Shown: one piece after another, positions 27,365-35,993 of the stretch | Layout of the letters: each line of letters begins with the position of its first letter | Position numbering within the stretch: the stretch's first letter is position 1 | Origin: Sergeia podlipaevii | Taxonomy: Eukaryota > Euglenozoa > Kinetoplastea > Trypanosomatida > Trypanosomatidae | Length of the DNA: 64,000 bases | Assembly (NCBI GenBank): GCA_030849805.1 | Contig: JASANZ010002219.1 | Coordinates: forward strand, 1-64,000 | Reading direction: 5' to 3' | The notes under the pieces: generated by a model | Told to the model about the DNA's origin: nothing | What the model saw: only the letters and a program-made list of their open reading frames with translations | The model's database searches: none | Position numbers and translations under genes: made by a program

Positions 27365-28336
27365 CTACTGTAGCTGTTGATGAGCAATGCGAAGGCGCTC
27401 AAGTCGTTCCTGGAGCGCCATAACTGTTTCGTGGCGCTCCATAACCTGTGAAGAACTTCGAACAGAGCTCTCTAGCGTAGCCGTCACAACAGTAAATGCA
27501 TCTGGTCGGGCGTTCGGATCTAGTGACGTCATCGACTTAATGAGATGCACTAGCGAAGGATCGTATTCTACGTCTCGAGGGTATGGATACATCCCCTCGC
27601 GAACCTGTTCTGGATCACCGCCCATAAGCTTGACGCACGTCGCACCTAGAGCGTAGATGTCAGCCTTGGGCCCCACTTGAGGGGATTCACATGCGCTAAA
27701 CGCCTCAGGGGAAAGGTAGTTGCGATCGCCGTCATCGTCATTGACGCCTCTAAAGTGCTCCCCTGTGTCAGCAATCCCAGATGTGACGGTGGTTGGCCGC
27801 GCTAGACCAAAATCGCACAATTTAAAAACAAAGCTGTCGTCATCCATCTGACGCATCAAAATGTTCTCCGGTTTGACATCCCTATGGGCGATACCTCGGC
27901 TGTGTATTTCGTAAAGAGCAGCCGCTACTTGATGCAGCAGAGCCCTTAAAGTCTTCTCGGGAAGCGGAGTCTGAAAGTCTGACACAGATCCATCCGGCAA
28001 AAGCTCCGTACGCACAGACACCGTTTTTTCTTCAACCCATCCATCGTGGTAACGCAAAATATTAGGGTGACTACACGCACTCAGTGCGTACACCTCCTGC
28101 AGTTTCTGCTGCAAATCTCCCTCACCGGTAATTATCTTTTTCGTCTGCTTCACAGCGTAGTGCCTGTGGTCCACATCCAATACGCCAGCTTTCACCACGC
28201 CGAATGATCCCTCCGCTATATCTGCTAGCTGATTCATTTCACCGTTTAGCCTGCTTATTCTAATTTCTCCACCCCTTATCGACGACGACGCTCTGGCCCC
28301 GTAGGAATCTTCAAATGAATGCTCATTGCTTGACAT
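27365..28336 (-). CDS. Protein kinase, WEE1-like
   Basis: A 323-residue kinase from the ATG at 28336. The glycine loop is AEGSFGVVKAG, the ATP lysine is in YAVKQTKKI, the catalytic loop is HRDVKPENIL and the metal loop is LCDFGLA. YLSPEAF takes the place of APE, and ADIYALGATCVKLM contains the F-helix Asp. The order ILRYHDGWVEE and the D-I-Y-A-L-G F helix resemble the WEE1/MYT1 family, which phosphorylates CDKs to restrain mitosis. Domain boundaries are about residues 35-300, and the tail is a short helix. The catalytic residues are intact. The WEE1 assignment is by resemblance; a NEK- or PEK-like kinase is the alternative. Confidence 0.8.
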   Translation of the reverse strand: MSSNEHSFEDSYGARASSSIRGGEIRISRLNGEMNQLADIAEGSFGVVKAGVLDVDHRHYAVKQTKKIITGEGDLQQKLQEVYALSACSHPNILRYHDGWVEEKTVSVRTELLPDGSVSDFQTPLPEKTLRALLHQVAAALYEIHSRGIAHRDVKPENILMRQMDDDSFVFKLCDFGLARPTTVTSGIADTGEHFRGVNDDDGDRNYLSPEAFSACESPQVGPKADIYALGATCVKLMGGDPEQVREGMYPYPRDVEYDPSLVHLIKSMTSLDPNARPDAFTVVTATLESSVRSSSQVMERHETVMALQERLERLRIAHQQLQ

Positions 28337-29262
28337 GGGGTACAATACAAACTAAAATCAAGATCACCAAACAAAAAAAAAGTATCGCGGTTGAAGGGAG
28401 ATGGTATAGCTATTTGGCGCAAGAGGCGGACTCTACTAGAAACAGTTACGCAACAGTATATATGTATTCAAACAACCGCACGCGTGTGTGCCTCAGCAAT
28501 AGCAAAAGAAAACAAAACAACAATGGTATATATGCTTCGATCAGTGCGGGGACTGTCGTGCGAGAACAGCTCAGAAATTTTGCTACGTTGTTTCTCTTTA
28601 TGCAACAGATGCAGTGTATAGTGAATCTATTGTGTGTGTGGTAATATGCAACTTGAGGAACGTGCTAAGTTCTTCTATATATATGTGTATGAATACTTGT
28701 ACGTAAGTGACTGGGCTGTACACACTCCTTTAGTTGAAGTATGCCAAAAAAAAAAACACCAAGATATAAATATAGTGCAAATTGAAAAGGAAAAAGAAAA
28801 GATACAAATCGTGTGTAGAAAGGAATGAACCACAGAGATAGCGCAAGTGCCAAAGTTTAGGTATCAAGGGTATAAACGTCAACCATTCCGGTTTCACATG
28901 ACTTCGTGAGAAGCCTGCGAAAAAAAAAAAAACAGATCTTTTCACTTCTCTATTTGTTCTCGCTAATCAAAATGAGTACCTTCGCTGCAAAGCACATAAA
29001 CATAGCAGGCCTAGAAAACAAAAAAAAAAAGAAAAAAAAATCGCATAAACAAATACAACTGGTTTACATACAAAAGATAAGGAATCAAATGGTTACGGAA
29101 GCAACTTCTTGTGTGGATTCTCTTCCAAGAAGCCAATGTAAGAAACAATAACAACAAAACGCGTTCTGCCTCTGCTTCTTCATAATATTTGTGCGCCTGT
29201 GCATACAGCACCTCTATACTTGCTGGTGGCTTCTTGTTTGTGCTCTGACTCTTGCTCCCCAG
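28337..29262. other. Spacer, nothing recognised
   Basis: A/T-rich with A runs near 28747-28759, 28920-28932 and 29021-29040. It should hold the kinase 5' region and the 3' UTR of the beta-helix gene. Confidence 0.5.
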
Positions 29263-30096
29263 CTACTTGGCAGCAACAGGGGCGACAATGGGGACGACAG
29301 GGGGGACATCTGCCTTCCCGCTGATGTGATTCTCGCCAAGCTTCGCCTCGCTTCCAGAAAGAACATGTATAGAGCCATCAAAAGTGTTGTCAGTCCACAA
29401 GCCCTTACCACCCTGAGAGATCATCGCGCACTGGATACCACATTCGCGCACAATGTTCGCCCGAATCACGGGATCGCTTCCTTCGACAACATAGATACCA
29501 AACTTCGAAATGTGCTCGAGAGAGTTGCCCTCGATGAGACCGGCGGAGTGCCCCTGAAAATAAATGCCAAAGAGCGCGTCACGAATGCGGTTGTTGCGCA
29601 GAACCACAGAGGCCATATTCGCATGAACGCAGTTAACCCGGCATTCATAAATGTCCGTATCCTGCACCTCGCCTGAAGAACCCTCCATGAAGTACACTCC
29701 ATTGCCGCCAGAAATGCAGTGGTGCACGCGACTGGAGCGTAGCGTCAGCTTACACTTGGGCCCCACACGCACGCCATCACTTCCGTGATGAATATCGCAC
29801 CCTTCAATGATTGCGTGGCCCTTGCGAATATCTACACGCCCACGCACCTGCACGCCACGTAGCGTCACATTTGCCATAATCACGATTCCGTTGGTAATGG
29901 TGGTCTCCGTGTCCTCCTCCTCAGGTGTCTTCGTTGCGGCTATGATGGAAACATCCTGCGGGACCTTCACGAGCTCCTCGTACAAGCCAGGTTGTAGAGA
30001 AACTGAGTCTCCAGCCGACACCACCTCCATGGCTTCATTCAAAGTAGGAAAGTCAGCACCTTCCCCAGTGCCGACTACATACGTTCGTGTCGTCAT
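29263..30096 (-). CDS. Right-handed parallel beta-helix protein
   Basis: A 277-residue protein whose body (about residues 15-260) is a series of PbH1-type coils: VTLRGVQVRGRVDIRKGHAIIEGCDI, SGGNGVYFMEGSSGEVQDTDI, FGIYFQGHSAGLIEGNSLEHI and FGIYVVEGSDPVIRANIV. The start TYVVGTGEGADFPTLNEAMEVVSAGDSVSLQPGLY resembles the N-terminal cap of carbohydrate-binding/F-box-type beta-helix proteins such as FBXO11-like repeats. The C-terminus is Pro/Val-rich. No catalytic pectinase residues can be assigned, so a binding or scaffold role is more likely. No signal peptide is seen. Confidence 0.85.
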   Translation of the reverse strand: MTTRTYVVGTGEGADFPTLNEAMEVVSAGDSVSLQPGLYEELVKVPQDVSIIAATKTPEEEDTETTITNGIVIMANVTLRGVQVRGRVDIRKGHAIIEGCDIHHGSDGVRVGPKCKLTLRSSRVHHCISGGNGVYFMEGSSGEVQDTDIYECRVNCVHANMASVVLRNNRIRDALFGIYFQGHSAGLIEGNSLEHISKFGIYVVEGSDPVIRANIVRECGIQCAMISQGGKGLWTDNTFDGSIHVLSGSEAKLGENHISGKADVPPVVPIVAPVAAK

Positions 30097-30576
30097 GACT
30101 TCAATTGTGAAAAAGTGGCAAGTGATGCTGTCGTGCTCTCAGCTCGTGGGTGTACAAATATGAAGTGCGTATAGGTGCGTTGTAAAAACAGATACGTTCA
30201 AGGCAAAAAAAAAAAAAGATATGAGTTACCCACTGTATCCTTGCTCTTGCTTCTTCCTTGGGCCGATGTGAGGGAAAACTGTGTGCTACTTTAATTGTGA
30301 AAAAATAAGTATGTAAAAAGACAAAATAGAATTGATGCATGTATCCTTGATGAATGTGTTGCAGATGTAAGCATCAAACGAGTTAATTTTGCAACTACTC
30401 TTATGGTATCTCCATGTATGGATTGAAAATGCTTCTCTCCCTCTCTCTACATATATACATATGTATATATGCCGTTTTTATATTGGTGAAAAGAAACAAA
30501 CATTTCATATTAGCAGACAAACAGTAAAGCGTTTATAAAAGTTCATGTGAAAGAGCGACACCACACATACACACAC

Positions 30577-30616
<40 letters not shown>

Positions 30617-30621
30617 TGGTA
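30097..30621. other. Spacer with a TA microsatellite
   Basis: A/T-rich spacer between the beta-helix gene and the large gene to its right. It ends in a (TA)n run listed separately. No gene is seen. Confidence 0.5.
30582..30611. repeat. (TA)n microsatellite
   Basis: About 15 TA units preceded by CA/TG alternation (acacacacatgtg). It lies just past the stop codon of the large gene at 30622, hence in its 3' UTR. Confidence 0.85.
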
Positions 30622-33600
30622 CTAGAGATCGCCCAAGAAGAAGGAAGACTCCATACTGCGCTGAGCAGAGACGGACATAATCGTGGCGTTCACTGAATCG
30701 TCTGGTGAGTTTTGGAGCATCTCAAGGTGTTCAATGTGATAACTTTCGCCGGAAGAATCATCGTGACTGCATAGCGTCCATCCTTCAGAATTAATGTCCT
30801 TTCTCATTGTGCGGAGTTGCCCGCCCATAGCCGCCACCGAAGCCACCTCACATCGCGCCAACACCGTAGCACATTGCGTTCCTTCCTCCACGTTACGCAC
30901 CGTCATACCATATTTTGTAAAGAAGCACGATGCCAATAGTGGTGGGTAACTAGCAGCGCTTTCAATGGGAACAAGACGAAGTTCAACCCGCACACGCATG
31001 TGAACATTTGCAAGACTCAAAGCAGCGCTATACAGCAAAATAATACCAGTCACGTTGGCAGGCACGTGATACGCTAAAGCAAATGTTTCCTTCCTCCCAA
31101 GCAGCCGAAGTGCCCCACGTGCTGTAGAGATATCGTTAGCTCCAGCTGTCTTGAATACCGCCATAAAGCACGCGGCATCACTCTCGCAGTGTAGTATGTG
31201 ATGTGGCGGGACACGCGCAACTGGCGCAGGGCGAAGTACCACACCGCCACCCGTGTTTGATCCTTGCAGCACGCACGACACAGGCACTCGCAGCGCAGCA
31301 GCCACAGCCTTAGGAGACGCCCGAGAAGAGACTTCTCGTACGTTGACACGAACGCGATACTTTCGGCCAGACGCAAGTGATAGCAGCATGTGCGCTACGT
31401 ATGGGTCACTAACGGTGTGAGATGGTACTTGTCCAGTGGAGATGAACAGCGACAGAGCGACGTAGTCCTGTACAACAGCGTCACTACCTAACGACATGAG
31501 AATCTCCAAATACTCCTTCAAGTAGCCATTGCGGTGTGCGACGGTAAATGCATGCTTGAGAGCCTCAGCAGCGCTTTCGCCAAAGAACAAAGATCTTGGA
31601 ACACGTGTCAACAACTCCAGCGGCACAGCTGTGCTTGAGACGACAGCAGCAGCCAACGCAGCTATCCAAAGCTGCAACGCTGCGTTGGTGCTATTCTCCG
31701 CCTCGGCCGCCCTCCACAAAGGCTGGTAGTGGCCCCCGCTTCTGAAGGCCTCGACAGCATACGCACGTGCTTTTGCGTCTGCACGCGGCGGCAGCTCGCC
31801 CCCTCCGCGTCGCCACTCCAGGAGACGGAGAAACTGCTGCGGTATAGGACCACCAACCTCCGCCACTCTCAGCGCCTCTTGCCATGGAGACTCAGTAGGC
31901 ATGTTGGCGACGGCGGAGCACAGCACTCGGTGCGCCTGCGGGGGCATCACCTCCTGCAGAGATGTATAGAGCGCTAGCGCCTCCTTCCATCTATTGCTAT
32001 TGCGTAGCGCGTACATTGTCTGAAGGCACGCATCCTGCAAAAAGAAATCATCAGCAATGTTCTGTGGTGGTGAAGAGTTCGCCACAAGATCCACCACCTC
32101 AAGCGCCTGCCACCATCGCCCGGTCCGTCGCAGAGCATGACCAAGGGAGGCAGCAACACTCAAGTTGCGCTCCGGGTACTGTTCAAAAGGGTATTCTGGA
32201 AGAAGCCGCATAAACTCCTTGAACTTACCAGCATCACTGAGCAAACGAAGTGTATCGGGTAAGGCTCCACGCCAAGCAGTCGGGGACACCACTTGGGCGG
32301 TGTGCAGAGTGGCCAAAGCAGATTTCCAGTTTGAGAGCGTGTCACCGGTCAAAAGATCACCATAAGTCTCTTGCAAGGCAGCTGTGTCTGCAGGTGGCCG
32401 ATGAAACAGCTGCTGCCGAGCTGCGGCGTAGGCAGCTGGCCCGCTCATGCCGCTGATAACAGTCATCGCCTCCTTGAAACCACGTAACGTGTTGCCATAG
32501 GCAGTAAGAGCTTGCATGTCAAGTGAGCTTCCAACATGGCCCACTACTTTGTGTGCAAGCGCGCGGCTCGCCAAAGAGTCCTTGCGATGATCACTAGATA
32601 CCGTAGATACTATAATGGCCTTCCCCCGTGAAGCCGTGAGTGTGAACAGGCCAAAGTCAGGCAGCTGACACTCACGCGCCTCCGCCACCTTGTAAAGATC
32701 AGATAAAATACCGTCGCTTCGCGTTGCCAACGCGTGACGGCCGACAGTGTCGATCAGTGATGGCGGTGACTCAGGTGCTAGCGCGCACGCAATCAAGTCT
32801 GTATCTACCTGAAGAAAAGTCGTAAAAATATGCGGCAGCCATGGGGGAGCGGCCTGCCTCAGCTGGTGTAGAGCTTGATCTTCATTCCAAAACCTGCTTG
32901 ACTGTGTGTCATCACTTGTTGTATCAGTCCGACAGTGGTTGTGATATGTCCAGTCCATACTCCAAAAGGCAATCTTCACACAATTCCCAATATACGCGTG
33001 ATGCTCAGCTACAGAGCACGTCATGACTCGGCGCGAGTTCTGCAGCAGTTTCATGCCGAGACGTAAGACATCCGCGCATGGACTCGTAAAAGTCGCACAT
33101 GCACTCATCAAGTAGACACTCAGCAGACGCAAACTACTGCAGTATGCGCTGTCATCGCCGCTAAGACTGTCAGTCCTGCACCGCTCGAGAAGCTCAGTGC
33201 GTGTCAATTCAACTGCTCTCTCGTACTGATCAGCGTAGAACAGAATAAAGGCACACTGCACAGCACTGTCGGTGTGGTTTTTCTGCGCTTTTGACAAGAC
33301 ATACAAAGCATCCATCCATACATGTGATGCCTCGCGGGAGCGCCTCAACCTCGGAACGTCAAGCGGGGCTCTCAGCGCTTGCAGCGTCGACAGTGCCACT
33401 TCAGGACTCACGTGCAAAGGATTGGTGTACTCAGCGGCGCGAAATTCCTCCATTGCCATTTCCCATGGATTGCTGCTGGGAAGCTGATGATGTGGTCTAG
33501 GAAATCGGTTTTGGTGCTTCTTTTCGTCCTTGTCCAGAAGCCCTTCTGGTTTGGGGGATGAGGATTCAAGTGGGCATAAAGGGTCCTCGTGGCGGCCATA

Positions 33601-33675
33601 CAGCTCTTGAAAAGTGACGAGTCGCGATAGCTGCAAGAAGGTGCTACATGATGCAAGTGAAATGTATCTTCGCAT
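30622..33675 (-). CDS. Large helical-repeat protein, probably mitochondrial
   Basis: A 1017-residue protein from the ATG at 33675. The N-terminus MRRYISLASCSTFLQLSRLV is Arg/Ser-rich without acidic residues, fitting a mitochondrial import signal. The middle has PPR/TPR-like helical pairs, for example FKEFMRLLPEYPFEQYPERN, GRWWQALEVVDLVANS and NRWKEALALYTSLQEVMPPQ. Trypanosomatids have many PPR proteins in mitochondrial ribosomes and RNA processing, which is the likely setting. Motifs are too degenerate for a firm PPR call. The last 250 residues look globular and are unassigned. A spacer separates it from the Q/P-rich gene to the right. Confidence 0.65.
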   Translation of the reverse strand: MRRYISLASCSTFLQLSRLVTFQELYGRHEDPLCPLESSSPKPEGLLDKDEKKHQNRFPRPHHQLPSSNPWEMAMEEFRAAEYTNPLHVSPEVALSTLQALRAPLDVPRLRRSREASHVWMDALYVLSKAQKNHTDSAVQCAFILFYADQYERAVELTRTELLERCRTDSLSGDDSAYCSSLRLLSVYLMSACATFTSPCADVLRLGMKLLQNSRRVMTCSVAEHHAYIGNCVKIAFWSMDWTYHNHCRTDTTSDDTQSSRFWNEDQALHQLRQAAPPWLPHIFTTFLQVDTDLIACALAPESPPSLIDTVGRHALATRSDGILSDLYKVAEARECQLPDFGLFTLTASRGKAIIVSTVSSDHRKDSLASRALAHKVVGHVGSSLDMQALTAYGNTLRGFKEAMTVISGMSGPAAYAAARQQLFHRPPADTAALQETYGDLLTGDTLSNWKSALATLHTAQVVSPTAWRGALPDTLRLLSDAGKFKEFMRLLPEYPFEQYPERNLSVAASLGHALRRTGRWWQALEVVDLVANSSPPQNIADDFFLQDACLQTMYALRNSNRWKEALALYTSLQEVMPPQAHRVLCSAVANMPTESPWQEALRVAEVGGPIPQQFLRLLEWRRGGGELPPRADAKARAYAVEAFRSGGHYQPLWRAAEAENSTNAALQLWIAALAAAVVSSTAVPLELLTRVPRSLFFGESAAEALKHAFTVAHRNGYLKEYLEILMSLGSDAVVQDYVALSLFISTGQVPSHTVSDPYVAHMLLSLASGRKYRVRVNVREVSSRASPKAVAAALRVPVSCVLQGSNTGGGVVLRPAPVARVPPHHILHCESDAACFMAVFKTAGANDISTARGALRLLGRKETFALAYHVPANVTGIILLYSAALSLANVHMRVRVELRLVPIESAASYPPLLASCFFTKYGMTVRNVEEGTQCATVLARCEVASVAAMGGQLRTMRKDINSEGWTLCSHDDSSGESYHIEHLEMLQNSPDDSVNATIMSVSAQRSMESSFFLGDL

Positions 33676-34326
33676 GAACAAACGGCACTTTCTCCCTAAC
33701 GGAGAAAGAGGCACACAAAATATGAGTGGCTAATTTAGATGGAAGAGAATAGAGAAGATAAGCAAAGGAGCAATCAAAATATATACATACATACATATAT
33801 ACATATACATATATATATATAACAAGAAAGAAAGAAACAGTGACTGAGTTCCAGCAAACACAATAGATGTGTGTTAGTGCTTGTAAATTTTTTTTTGTAT
33901 TATAAGCGCGATATTTAATTAATTCTACCAATGCAGTGTGAAACAAACAAAGAAACAAACAAACAAAATTTGAAAGGTGTCTCAGTGCACTTTGTGCGCG
34001 ATAATACGAGAAACCCCAAAAGAAAGTAAGCCAGGGAGTGTTTCACGTACCCCGCGCGCGCAGAGAGACAAGTGACAATAAAAATAGAGCAGTACTCGAA
34101 AAAAAAAAAACTGGCTGCATCCAAGTTCATCCGCAACATACTTCAGTTTGCCACGGCCCGTCGCAAGTGTGCAATAGACACATCCCTTCGTGTCATCTTT
34201 CCCCTTTGCGTTTGCGTTTCTCCCACCCTCGTCACTTCCCCGCAACTACCCGTCGTAACGGTTGTTCGTTGCAAGTTGTCCCCCGTACGTATCTCACCAC
34301 AATCGCGAATAGAAGGCAAGCGTCCG
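33676..34326. other. Spacer, nothing recognised
   Basis: A/T-rich left part with TA-rich repeats near 33779-33822, then a more GC-rich right part (34040-34326) that is probably 3' UTR of the Q/P-rich gene. Plus-strand frames here are rejected. Confidence 0.45.
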
Positions 34327-35181
34327 CTAAGAAGATGATAGCCCAGAAGTGGCTTGCACTTGAGGCTGCTTTGCATGAGTTGACCGAGAAGGTTTTGAGT
34401 ACTCCTCAGAAGGGGAAACACCAGGCGGCAAGAAAGGAGTTCCAGAAGGAAGCAACGTGTTGGGGGTTAGCGACAGCATCATGTACTCAAGAGGTACTGC
34501 TACTGAAGCCTGCTGTGGTGCGTTGGAGCCGGGATACTGTTGATGTGTAGGAGCGGCAAACGTTGAATTGGCAGCTGCCACTGGAGGGACAGGTTGTGCT
34601 GTCTGACTCGGCTTTGCTTCGGTTGAATGAACGGCAGGGACTACCGCGCCTGCGTGCAAGGAGGAAGAAGTCGCAGGTAAGAGTGCTGACTGCGGAGGCA
34701 TGAATGAAACTGGAATAGATGCTTGTGGGTGGCCCTGCTGATGAGCAGTAAAGGTGTTGGCACTAGAGCCCACATAGCCCTGCATACCATATGGGGCACC
34801 TATGGGGACGTACATGAGTTGTTGCGGCCCACCGTAGGTCATCTGTGGCATTGCGACTGACTGCCCTCTGCCTGCCTGCATGTGCTGCTGTTGCTGCTGC
34901 TGCTGCATCCACACAGGAGGAATCCCGGCACCAGGCACAGGTGAATACGTCATCGCGCCAGCGCCTCCAGGTTGAAGCTGAATCGCCTGCTGTTGGTTAT
35001 AGTAATTTGCAATGGAAACGCCGTGAGGGTTGCCGCCTTGAATAGGTGGTGGCGGTGGTGCAAAGCCATGAGGAGAAGCAGTGGCTTCATCAGTTTGAAC
35101 TTGATTTTGAGTAAAGAACACTGGATAAAATCCGCCACTTACACCTGCTCCACCGGCTACACTACCACCAGGACCGTACAT
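34327..35181 (-). CDS. Low-complexity Gln/Pro-rich protein
   Basis: A 284-residue protein without a recognisable folded domain. It begins MYGPGGSVAGGAGVSGGFYP. It has a PPPPP run, a Gln run (WMQQQQQQQHMQ) and repeated Gly/Pro/Tyr stretches such as YVPIGAPYGMQGYVGS. Composition is uniform to the end. Such proteins in trypanosomatids are often RNA-granule or mRNA-binding partners. That is a composition-based guess. The ATG at 35181 and the correct strand support it as real. The Gln codons are mixed CAG/CAA. Confidence 0.7.
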   Translation of the reverse strand: MYGPGGSVAGGAGVSGGFYPVFFTQNQVQTDEATASPHGFAPPPPPIQGGNPHGVSIANYYNQQQAIQLQPGGAGAMTYSPVPGAGIPPVWMQQQQQQQHMQAGRGQSVAMPQMTYGGPQQLMYVPIGAPYGMQGYVGSSANTFTAHQQGHPQASIPVSFMPPQSALLPATSSSLHAGAVVPAVHSTEAKPSQTAQPVPPVAAANSTFAAPTHQQYPGSNAPQQASVAVPLEYMMLSLTPNTLLPSGTPFLPPGVSPSEEYSKPSRSTHAKQPQVQATSGLSSS

Positions 35182-35993
35182 GTGGCTCTAAACTATATGT
35201 AGTTGTGAAATGTTTCCTATAAGAAGAACACGACTTGTATTGCGCGAGAATTCGTTTGATCACCAATACATCAATAAATGCAAAATGCTGTAATATGATA
35301 TAATATATAAAATATAAAAATGAAGGCTATGTGCTCGTAGACAGCTACGTCGGTGTGAGTGTGTGTGTGCGTGAGAGTTTGATTGTTTAAAAGGAAAAAA
35401 TGGAAAATAAATGTTAGATAAAATATATCAGAAAACAAAGCACGACACCAGCTTGAGTAACAAAGTCAGTACCTATTCTGCCTTATACACAATGGTGAAG
35501 AGCAAGAAAGGGAGAAAAAAAAGAAAGAAAACGCGAAGGTGTGCAGCTCCAACACTAAGCATCTGTGATCAACTACTTCAAAAATATCATATTTTCGACA
35601 ACATCTGGTATATAAAGACAGAGAAAAAAAAAAAAGCAGTCATGTCAGTAGACACACCTTGTACTCAAATAGTGGTAGCCGTAGTGCAACGATAAACAAA
35701 AGTCCGATAATGCTAGCAACCCACACGAAAGTGGCTGCACCTTATCAACTTCACTCAGATATAAAGAACAAGAAGTGAAACTGTAAAAAAAAAAAAAAAC
35801 GCGTAGATCATCAACTACCTTACATGCACTAGCAAACGCCTTTTTGCAAGTGGTGATAATGAACGCCTCAATGGTGGAAAGAAATACAGAAACGGCAAAA
35901 GCTTCTGAATATATAATAATAATAAAATACACATCTATGGAAAAGCACAGTGCAATATGCAGGCATCCCTGTTCTTTGTACACAATATAATAC
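35182..35993. other. Spacer, nothing recognised
   Basis: A/T-rich with homopolymers. It should hold the 3' UTR of the phosphodiesterase gene. Short frames in it are Phe/Ser-rich readings of T tracts. Confidence 0.5.

Noticed and set aside
34038..34550. 170-codon plus-strand frame
   Set aside because: Crosses from spacer into antisense of the Q/P-rich gene; mixed composition with no domain.
35645..35983. 112-codon minus-strand frame
   Set aside because: Begins with GTG directly after PDEC's stop codon, in its 3' UTR; Phe/Ile/Ser-rich chance frame.
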